Below, one piece after another: positions 1 through 7,000 of a stretch of 22,844 nucleotides of DNA (the stretch's first letter is position 1; every line of letters starts with the position of its first letter). Made by a program: the position numbers and the translations under genes. Below the pieces are notes generated by a model that did not search any database, was not told the DNA's origin, and saw only the letters and a list, made by a program, of their open reading frames with translations. Origin of the DNA: a virus; the IMG/VR virus record IMGVR_UViG_3300028598_000012, positions 1 through 22,844 of that record. One strand, given 5' to 3'.

Positions 1-11
1 TCCTTAGATTT
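1..11 (-). promoter_or_regulatory. Ribosome-binding site for a gene beyond the left edge
   Basis: Read on the minus strand, the last bases after the stop of the glycine-rich protein are AAATCTAAGGA. They contain the same AAGGA-type Shine-Dalgarno core that precedes the capsid and tail-fibre genes here. This suggests that another minus-strand gene starts just outside the window. Nothing else can be said about it. Confidence 0.5.
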
Positions 12-1217
12 TTAGAGTTGCAAGGTGTACGTCGCAGTACCAGCAGTAACCGGCGTACCCGTAGAGGCTGTCACAGAGGCTACAAGGATACCGTTTTTGT
101 AGATGTAGACGCCGCCGCTTTCGCCGTCTGAGCCGTTAACAATACTGGCTGCTCCATTACCACCAGCACCATTGCCGCCTTTGCCCCTAGGGGTGGCTGT
201 TTGCGTCCCCAGAGACGGCTGTGTGACGGCTAATGCTTGGTGAGCCGTGCTTGCCTCGAAAGAGCCTTCAGCGCTGACCAAGGATGCATCGTTGACGACG
301 TAGGTTGCGTTGTAGTATGACCCGCCACCGCCACCGCCAGCTCCAGATTCAGAGCCACCATCAGCGCCATCACCGCCGGAGCCGCCAAACCAACCGCCGC
401 CGCCAGCACCGCCGCCGCCTTCGCCGCCAGTCGTCAATGCTCCATCACCGCCAGCGCCGCCCCAACCTGCGGGATGTGGGGTCGCAGACTGACCGTTACC
501 GACGGTGTTGGAGTCTTTCTCTCGCCCATCGCCGCCATTTTGCAGGGAGTCAGTTTTAGCCGGAGGATTAGTCCGATTGTCGGTGTTCGGCCCATCCCCT
601 GCCGCTGTCGCATTACCAGATTGACCGCCAAAGCCTGCGCCGTTGCTACTGACATCGGTTGCATTCACGTTACCTCCGGCTAGGCTGTTGCCCCCACGAC
701 CTCCGGTAGCGTCCGCCGCCGCCGTAGCGCCAGCGCCACCACCACCGCCGCCACCGCCAGCCACGGCAATAACCGTGCTGCCCAGCCGAATTGCGGATGC
801 ACCCCCGCCAGCTCCTGACGAGGCGACGTCGTTACCTCCCTTGCTGCCACCTAAGCCTGCCCCACCAGCAAGTAGCTGTAGGGTCGTACCAGCCGTTAGG
901 TTGACAAGCGTTCCGGCAACGTATGCCCCACCGCCGCCCGGCCCTGAGTGCTCTGTGTTAAGAGCAGCGCTATTATGAGGTCCGCCACCGCCACCGCCAG
1001 CACCCCAAAGCTCAAAGGTGTAGACGTTGGGAGCGTAACTCGCCTGTAGCATCTCGGCTAGAGACAGCACGCCCGTCGTCGGCACGTTGCCGCCGGATGT
1101 CACCAGTGACCGCCCGGTGATCCCGCCCCAGCGCCGTGTGGGCCGTGTAGTGGACGCCCCGTCACCGCCGAGTGACCCGAGGTTGAATATGCCGCTTTCG
1201 ATTATGTTTTTTGTCAT
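12..1217 (-). CDS. Glycine-rich tail-tip adhesin-like protein (ALK/LTK-type glycine-rich fold)
   Basis: This 401-residue protein is very rich in glycine. After a short N-terminal part (about residues 1-65) comes a segment reading VYTFELWGAGGGGGG, then GGGGAYVAGTL, then STVIAVAGGGGGGGGAG. This is the pattern of phage glycine-rich adhesin domains and of the animal ALK/LTK glycine-rich region, where polyglycine helices pack beside a beta sandwich. More glycine-run segments fill about residues 150-300. The C-terminus (about 350-401) is beta-rich and glycine-poor. An AGGAA ribosome site sits about 8 bases before the ATG at 1217. It is the last gene visible in the adsorption module, after the fibre genes, so a role at the distal fibre tip in receptor binding is inferred. 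No catalytic motif is seen. An unrelated low-complexity structural protein is the alternative. Confidence 0.75.
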   Translation of the reverse strand: MTKNIIESGIFNLGSLGGDGASTTRPTRRWGGITGRSLVTSGGNVPTTGVLSLAEMLQASYAPNVYTFELWGAGGGGGGPHNSAALNTEHSGPGGGGAYVAGTLVNLTAGTTLQLLAGGAGLGGSKGGNDVASSGAGGGASAIRLGSTVIAVAGGGGGGGGAGATAAADATGGRGGNSLAGGNVNATDVSSNGAGFGGQSGNATAAGDGPNTDNRTNPPAKTDSLQNGGDGREKDSNTVGNGQSATPHPAGWGGAGGDGALTTGGEGGGGAGGGGWFGGSGGDGADGGSESGAGGGGGGSYYNATYVVNDASLVSAEGSFEASTAHQALAVTQPSLGTQTATPRGKGGNGAGGNGAASIVNGSDGESGGVYIYKNGILVASVTASTGTPVTAGTATYTLQL

Positions 1218-1226
1218 GTTGCGTTC

Positions 1227-2024
1227 CTATTCGGTCACACTGAAGTTACCGTCGCCCGTGATCTGGAGGACGGTGTAACCAGCCACAGACGTTATTGGCG
1301 TAAGGTCGGAGGCGGCACCATCCCAGCCGTAAGAGCTAAATGAAGAGGACGGGTAAGCGACGTAGACAACACCGTCTCCGCCGGGGCAGTTTGTGTTGTA
1401 ACCCCCTTGTCCGCCACGGCCATAAGGTGTGCCAGTGGTGGTGGACACCGAGCTGGCGGTGCCTGAAATTTGGTTCCAGTCCCCACCCGCGCTGATGGAG
1501 GTGTTCACATCCGTACCGTTCACCGCATATTCGTATGCCGCCCCCGGCACAGACCCTGTCGCTGAACCCCCAGCACCTGAGCCTCTTGCACCCCGTGTAT
1601 TCAACGTCCCCCCGTCTGACGCTGCGCTGTAAGAGCTGACCACACCGTCAATGTCGGCGCTGGTCTTGTTGGTGTAATCTGCCGCGGCTATGTGGTTTGA
1701 GTTTAACCCAACGCCCCCAGCAGCCGTAAGCGTCCCAAAACTTGATGCACCGCCGCTCGCATTGAGGTAGCTATTTCCACTAGCCGCTCCGTTCACAGAG
1801 GTAGCTCCTGCACCGATAGTGACAGCGTAAGCAACACTTGGCGTGATCTCGAAAGAAGTCCTTCGGACCACAGAACCCCCGTTACCGCCGCTCGCGTAGG
1901 CCACACCACTGAGAAGCTTTGTCCGAGCCGAGCCGCCACCTACAACTAACACGTCGATTGAGGGAGGGGCCACCAACGGGTCCGCCCCGATGAGTCCCCC
2001 GATGTATGGATGTTTGCGTCCCAT
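1227..2024 (-). CDS. Second glycine-rich tail-fibre/adhesin protein
   Basis: This 265-residue protein opens with a basic segment and then SIDVLVVGGGSA, the entry motif of phage glycine-rich adhesin domains. It continues with short Gly/Ser/Ala runs alternating with beta-type segments such as AYAVTIGAGATS, ASSFGTLTAAGGVG and GRGGQGGYNTNCPGGDG. The segment GVVYVAYPSSSFSS closes the glycine-rich part. The last 35 residues, ending QITGDGNFSVTE, are a separate beta-type tail. It starts 3 bases after the stop of the preceding small protein with only a weak ribosome site (GCGAG), so translational coupling is likely. It shares architecture but no long identical stretch with the 401-residue protein downstream, so the two look like diverged or separately acquired tip proteins. 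Receptor binding is inferred from composition and position. Confidence 0.7.
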   Translation of the reverse strand: MGRKHPYIGGLIGADPLVAPPSIDVLVVGGGSARTKLLSGVAYASGGNGGSVVRRTSFEITPSVAYAVTIGAGATSVNGAASGNSYLNASGGASSFGTLTAAGGVGLNSNHIAAADYTNKTSADIDGVVSSYSAASDGGTLNTRGARGSGAGGSATGSVPGAAYEYAVNGTDVNTSISAGGDWNQISGTASSVSTTTGTPYGRGGQGGYNTNCPGGDGVVYVAYPSSSFSSYGWDGAASDLTPITSVAGYTVLQITGDGNFSVTE

Positions 2025-2027
2025 CGG

Positions 2028-2405
2028 TTAGCTCGCCGTTTCGAGGCGTTCGTAGCTACCCAGAACAGTCACGGCGGTTGCGCTGTTGGTTTTCACGGCA
2101 AGGTAGTCACCGTTGTTAAGGTAGACGTGGCTCGCAAGAACGTCGAGCGTTGCACCTACAGGGATACTGAGTCCGCTGACAAACGTGTACTCTGCGGCTG
2201 CACTTGAGTCGTAGAAGCAAACGTCAATGTCTGCTGCTGTTGTGGCGTCCTTGTTTGCGATCATTAGGCTGTTGACTTTCACGCTCGCGTCCGACGCTGC
2301 GATACTGTCAAGAACGTAAGTCGGTGCGCCTGTTGTAGTAGATGCTGCGATTTCGTAGCCTTTGGTCTCGCCTTGGAGATTGTCTACGGTTGTTATGTTT
2401 GGCAT
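2028..2405 (-). CDS. Small beta-rich virion protein of the tail-fibre module
   Basis: This 125-residue protein has no membrane segment and one cysteine. Alternating hydrophobic residues in VKVNSLMIANKD, DIDVCFYDSSAAAEYTF, GATLDVLASHVYLNNGDYLAVK and AVTVLGSYERLE indicate an all-beta sandwich. Similar small proteins occur beside fibre and neck genes in marine podoviruses and myoviruses, where they are usually labelled structural without a defined role. A good AGGAAACAAC ribosome site precedes the ATG at 2405. It lies between the fibre stalk ORF and two glycine-rich proteins, so a fibre-associated or decoration role is inferred. The family cannot be named with certainty. Confidence 0.55.
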   Translation of the reverse strand: MPNITTVDNLQGETKGYEIAASTTTGAPTYVLDSIAASDASVKVNSLMIANKDATTAADIDVCFYDSSAAAEYTFVSGLSIPVGATLDVLASHVYLNNGDYLAVKTNSATAVTVLGSYERLETAS

Positions 2406-2419
2406 GTTGTTTCCTATCC

Positions 2420-2896
2420 TTAAAAGACGATGGACATGGCTATTGCAAAGCCAGAGGTTGCACCAGAAGCAGGTTTATTCGTGAGATCAGCGTAATCACC
2501 AGAGGTTGCTACAGTTGCTAGGCTGTTATCCAAGGTTGTGATCGCCGTGGCGTTGGTCGAGATATCATTCTGAGCCGTAGACATTTGACTTTGCAGGGTC
2601 GTAATGTTCCCAGCGTTGGCCGTAATGTTCCCAGCGTTGGTCGTAATGTTCCCAGCGTTGCTCGCGATATTAGTGGTGTTCGTAGAGATGTTCCCAGCGT
2701 TCGTACTGATGTCCGAAGCCGCATCGGTAGGGAGGTTCAAATCGCCCTGCACATCTGCAACAGCCCTGCGTTCCCACTGGTTACTAGAGTTCCTGTAGAG
2801 GTAGTCGCCAGATTGAGGAGTGCTTGTGTAATCCACGTCACCCACGTTACCGAGGCTAGACGTGTTGAGTACCTGTGCCGCAGCAGCAGGGTTCAC
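2420..2896 (-). CDS. Tail-fibre stalk continuation, apparently split from the upstream fibre gene
   Basis: This 158-residue ORF starts with GTG at 2896, and the GTGA overlaps the TGA stop of the upstream fibre gene. Its N-terminus (VNPAAAAQVLNTS) is what would normally follow the GSAW end of a fibre bead motif, and the upstream ORF stops at GSA. A further bead-like motif, SGDYLYRNSSNQWERR, lies at about residues 29-44. Then come tandem seven-residue repeats of NAGNITT type (about residues 64-98), typical of a trimeric fibre stalk. Near the end is a tail-fibre signature, DYADLTNKP, followed by a short hydrophobic C-terminus (AIAMSIVF). It could be made by coupled reinitiation, by -1 frameshifting from the upstream gene, or be the remnant of one longer fibre gene. 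Its role as fibre stalk is inferred from the repeats and position. Confidence 0.65.
   Translation of the reverse strand: MNPAAAAQVLNTSSLGNVGDVDYTSTPQSGDYLYRNSSNQWERRAVADVQGDLNLPTDAASDISTNAGNISTNTTNIASNAGNITTNAGNITANAGNITTLQSQMSTAQNDISTNATAITTLDNSLATVATSGDYADLTNKPASGATSGFAIAMSIVF
2601..2705. repeat. Tandem 21-base repeat inside the fibre stalk gene
   Basis: Five consecutive 21-base units start at 2601, 2622, 2643, 2664 and 2685. The first three are nearly identical (gtaatgttcccagcgttgg plus two variable bases), the fourth is diverged and the fifth is again close. Each encodes one seven-residue step of the stalk (NAGNITT type). Because the unit is a multiple of three, gain or loss of a copy would change stalk length without breaking the frame. 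Confidence 0.85.
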
Positions 2897-3975
2897 GCAG
2901 AGCCGTTGTAATACTTGAGCTGTGTTGTGGTGGTGTTGAAGTAGATGTCACCAGCAGACAATACGCTTGCCTTCGCGGCGTTGACCGCAGCGTCAGAGGC
3001 GTAGGAGCCGAGGTATTGGTTTACAAACGTGTTCAGCGCAGCTTCAGCAGCCGTCTGTGCAGCTAGAGCCGCAGTCGCAGAGGCTGTCGCAGATGCAGAG
3101 GACGTAGTGTTGGCAATGTCGAGCCAAGCTGACCCAGTGTAGACCTTCATCCGACCATCTGTCGAATTGAAGTACAGGTCACCAGCGTCCTTGGTGTAGC
3201 TAACGCCACTGAGGTTGAGGTAGGTGTCTACCGCAGCATCGTCTGCGAATTGCCCAAGGATAACCTCACGAACAATGTCACGGGCGGATACGGCAGACGC
3301 CGCAGATGCCGCAGCATTCGTTTCACTGGTAGAAGCGTTGGACTCACTGGAAGCCGCAGCTACTTGAGACGCCGCAGCGTTGGTTTCACTGGTAGAAGCG
3401 TTAGATTCTGAGGTTGCAGCAGCCGTCTGAGAGGCAGCACTGGCTGCTTGAGACGCAGCAGCGTTAGTCTCGCTTGTGGAAGCGTTGGTTTCTGAGGTTG
3501 CAGCAGCGCTTTGGGAGGCGGCAGCAGCACTAGCAGAACCTGACGCAGCCGTAGCAGACGTGGAGGCTTCAGATGCTTTGGTAATCGAGGTGTTCGTAGC
3601 GGAAGTCACAGCGTCCGTCTGGGCGTTGATCACCGTGTTCGAGGTCTGATCGTTCTTTTCTTCGGTGTAGTCGCGGAGAAGCTTCATAGAGTCCCCGATA
3701 TCCGAAGGACGGAAGATTGCACCCGCAGCCCATGTAAAGAGGTCAGTGGAGAGGTTGGTATCTCGGGTAAAGGTTACCCGGAAGTTGTTTGGTACGTTCG
3801 CATCAAAGCGGTATGTCGAGGCGTCTACAAGACTTCCGGGGTGAGACCCAGTTACATCTGCGAAACCTTCGTCTTCCACCTTCACTACGACGAATGAATC
3901 GTCGAGATACGAGAAGGCGATGGTAAAATCAGTCGTCGCACCGTCAGCGGTGTAGACATTTACCGTATCAGACAT
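2893..3975 (-). CDS. Tail fibre protein, T7 gp17-like N-terminal attachment domain
   Basis: Residues 1 to about 115 match the pattern of the T7 tail-fibre N-terminal domain that fixes the fibre to the tail: DGATTDFTIAFSYLDD, FVVVKVEDEG, a YRF segment, and GAIFRPSDIGDSMKLLRDYTEE. An Ala/Ser/Thr/Asn-rich stalk with repeated SETNAST/SETNAAAS units follows (about residues 120-225). Then come two bead motifs: GDLYFNSTDGRMKVYTGSAW, and a second copy that stops at YYNGSA, just before the expected Trp. The ORF stays open to a TTG at 3981 and there are ATGs at 3978 and 3975. The AAAGGA site is best spaced (7 bases) for the ATG at 3975, giving 360 residues. T7 gp17 is about 550 residues, so this is the proximal part only. 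The distal part is encoded by the downstream ORFs. Confidence 0.88.
   Translation of the reverse strand: MSDTVNVYTADGATTDFTIAFSYLDDSFVVVKVEDEGFADVTGSHPGSLVDASTYRFDANVPNNFRVTFTRDTNLSTDLFTWAAGAIFRPSDIGDSMKLLRDYTEEKNDQTSNTVINAQTDAVTSATNTSITKASEASTSATAASGSASAAAASQSAAATSETNASTSETNAAASQAASAASQTAAATSESNASTSETNAAASQVAAASSESNASTSETNAAASAASAVSARDIVREVILGQFADDAAVDTYLNLSGVSYTKDAGDLYFNSTDGRMKVYTGSAWLDIANTTSSASATASATAALAAQTAAEAALNTFVNQYLGSYASDAAVNAAKASVLSAGDIYFNTTTTQLKYYNGSA
3305..3530. repeat. Degenerate repeats encoding the Ala/Ser/Thr-rich fibre stalk
   Basis: Three copies of a roughly 55-base segment (about 3305-3358, 3362-3416 and 3445-3500) encode variants of SETNAST-SETNAAAS, separated by Ala/Ser/Gln-rich spacers. 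The copies share stretches such as gtttcactggtagaagcgtt. This is coding repeat for an extended coiled or triple-helical stalk, similar in style to lambda-type side-tail-fibre stalks. Confidence 0.7.
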
Positions 3976-4001
3976 CATCAAATCCTTTAAAGAATAGAGT
4001 A

Positions 4002-4020
4002 GGGGGCCGCTTGGACCCCC
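4002..4020 (-). terminator. Hairpin after the ejection-protein gene, possible weak terminator
   Basis: On the minus strand, GGGGGTCC and GGCCCCC flank an AAGC loop with one bulged T, giving a strong GC stem 5 bases past the stop of the gp16-like gene. The bases after it (TACTCTATTCTTT) are pyrimidine-rich but not an uninterrupted T-run. It may act as an attenuator or mRNA-end stabiliser between the ejection genes and the fibre module rather than a full terminator. Confidence 0.5.
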
Positions 4021-4025
4021 TTAGG

Positions 4026-7000
4026 TTAAAATTGATCAGCGACGAAGCGCTTCTCTGCGTCGGTCCATCCGGTTGTCTGATAGACTTCCTCAAGTTCCTT
4101 GCGTATCTCTGGGCCTACGCTGGTTAAGGCGTACCTCAGGGCGGCATCCCGGTACTGAGACAGGAGGCCACGCCACAATTTGACCCTTGGGTCTTTGACG
4201 CTTGCTCCTCCAACTTTGAGAATGGGCTGGCTCTTACTGTTTACGTGCCGTTCAGCCAGTAACGCCCTCCATTTGCTATGCTCAGTCTGGTAGTAGTCGC
4301 CTTCGATCATTGCATTAGCGGCCTGCTCTAGGGTCATTCCGTTAATCTTAACGTCACCCTGAGAGATGGACTCTTGCATGAAGTCATATACGGACTGACC
4401 GTCCTGAGCCTTCATCTTGTGGTACGGCATTCCGTCCCGCTCGAAGGTAGGGGACAGAAAGTCAGTTCCTGTTTGTTCTTGGATGTCCGCAAGTTCATCT
4501 GAGAGTGCATCTACAGCAAACTCACGGGATACAAACGGCATGAACCCCCGGCTGTGCGAAGGTTGCAAGCGGCCCAGCGCATCACGTTCTTGGTTGATAG
4601 CCCCAAAGCCCATGAGCTTGAGAGGGCCAATGGATTTACCCAGTCTCTCATAGAAGTTGACTGGCTTTCCTTGGAACTCTCCGCCGCCCGTAAGGTCAGC
4701 TAATTGTAATAGCCAAAAGTTGAACGGCACGGCTGTCGCAAGGTTAGACGCTATTAACTGGCCTCCACCTTTGAAGCCATCGTCCAAAATAACCGCCAAA
4801 CTGTCCGTCATGTTTTTAAGAGAGGACTTCTCTAGGGTCTGGTTAAGGTACATCGCAGTGATAGCCCCAACAGTGTCGAGGTATTCTGTTGCTTGTTCGA
4901 TATCCTGAGCATGCTTTACGTGTTCCGCAGCCATACGCGCAAAGACGAATGCGTTAAGGAACGGCACCTCCATATCAAGCGTGTTGAGATACCTTTTCTT
5001 ACCGTTGGGGTAGCGGATACGGATTTGACCATAGGTTCTAGACTTAGGGTCAACGTCAATGAGACCCTCATCTCCGTCTCCTTTGAGAAGACCAATCGCT
5101 GACATTAAACCCATAGAAGTGAAGATGGAGTTAGCTGCGAGAATAGCACGGGTACGGGAGCGCACACGCATGTCAGGAGACCCATCGTCCAGCACCGCCT
5201 TTAGGTCGCGATGGAACTTACCAGCCGTTACCTTAAAGAAAGTGTCGGTGACCTTGTTATCTCCAGCTACGAGCAGGAACGGCGACAACGCGGTAGCCAT
5301 ACGTTCTTCCATTACGTTTAGTGGGGTGGTCACAAACCGCATGAAGAACAAACGCAGCATCATGGCATGGGTGGTACGTCCCATCATGAAAGACTTGATG
5401 CCCTTGTTGAGGGAGCCTGCGGCTGCATCAGACTGGAACATAGTGTCCAGAGCTACGTCTCTCGCATAGGAATCCATGATTCGACCGTCAGTGGACCGCA
5501 TGGACAACGCAGCTTCCTCGCCTTCCTTCATGAGATATGCCTCAAAATCGGCGTTGGTGAGCTTACGTTTCTGCGCCAGCTTCATAAAGTCGTCACCGTA
5601 TGTTCCTGCACGGGCATGGGTAGCCATTTCAGAGGAGATAACGATCTCTTTGAACATCTCATCCACGGCCCCCATGAAGCGGTAAACGTGTTCCGCAGCC
5701 TTCATGCCATGATCCAGAGACCCTTCTGCCTTAGACTGGCGGACCTCTTTGAGTGTCTTGTTGGTGTAGTAACCCTTGTCGTCAAACATGGAGTTCTCAC
5801 CGAATTGAGACTTACCTCTGCGCCAGAACTTACTGAAGGCAGTCATGGCATCAGGCATCGACTGTGCGATGGCCCCGTAAGAGTGCCAGAACCTCTTGAA
5901 GGACTGACCAGACGCCTTTGACCAATCGGCACGGCCCAATACACCCTCGATAGGGTTAACCACCGCAGCCTCGATCAGGTTAGCCATAGGGTTACGGATG
6001 GTCGCCCGTACAAAGTTACCTATGAGCATCAAACTCTGCGTACCTGTATTGAACAGTAGGTTAGCATTGGAGATGTGTAGAAGCTTCTCCAAGGTGGTAG
6101 GCTTGGTTGAAATCTCGTTAAAGACTTTGGCTCTTGAGCGCTTGTCTGTTGCGTTCTTAAAGGCTGAACCTAACAGTTGTACCATGCGTTTGTCAGAGAT
6201 TAGGCCACGGCTGGCCTGCCACTTAATGTCGGCTTCCCTACGGGCCAGTTCTGTTTCCGCTTTCTTTACCCGCTTTAGAGCGTGCATCGCATGAGAACCT
6301 TTAGTGCCTGCCTTTGCTATGCCCACTTGGAGTCGGGCCACCTGTTCCTGTAGTACGTTGATTCGCTTCATCTTTTCTTGGAACAGTTTATTGTCCATTT
6401 GATCAGCATTTGACGCCAAGTCCGCAATAATCTGATTTGCTCTTTCAACGTACATGTCTTGAAGCGAGGCGGCTGCAAAGATATTGACAGCATCGTTGGT
6501 GGACCACTCACTGGGGTCCATGTTTCGGACCTTGCCGTACAGCGCGGAGTCGATCATGTCCTCATCGAGTTGGTCCAATAACTTAAAGGCCATGCCTTTG
6601 AACATGTTCATGGACACAGGCTCATTCTGAAGCTTTTCCATTGTTTTGGCGAACCTTGTGGCAATGATGTCGTACATCTCCCTTGCATCGACTTCGTACA
6701 TTTTACCTAGCTTGCCGTTAGGAACGTCTGCGGCATCACCAAGCCACTCCGCACCGAAGATTACTTCCATTTGTTTCGAGCTTACACCCGAGGCTGTCCC
6801 AACCCGAACAACTGCGGTTGCTGCATCCAGAACTAGTTCATCCTCATCAACGAAATCAGGTATTTTGTCTCGATCAAACTGGAAGATTTCCTTGGTGGTC
6901 ATCTGCCCGGTTTTCTCTGCGCCATCAGCGATTTGAACATGCTGTTCGTCAGCTTTAGCGCGAAGCTCGTTAATTGACTCTACAAATTTCTCATCGTTTT

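Noticed and set aside
643-978. Pro/Ala-rich plus-strand ORF, and the Arg-rich one at 305-559
   Set aside because: Both are complements of glycine-codon runs in the adhesin gene. Their low complexity is a direct result of GGN codons read backwards.
2601-2705. Possible CRISPR-like array
   Set aside because: The repeats are contiguous 21-base coding units with no spacers, in frame with a fibre stalk.
2518-2724. 68-codon minus-strand ORF with TLGTLRP repeats
   Set aside because: It is a frame-shifted reading of the NAGNITT repeats in the fibre stalk gene.
5367-5921. 184-codon plus-strand ORF opposite the gp16-like gene
   Set aside because: It is an antisense shadow of a continuous 1453-codon gene, with no motif.
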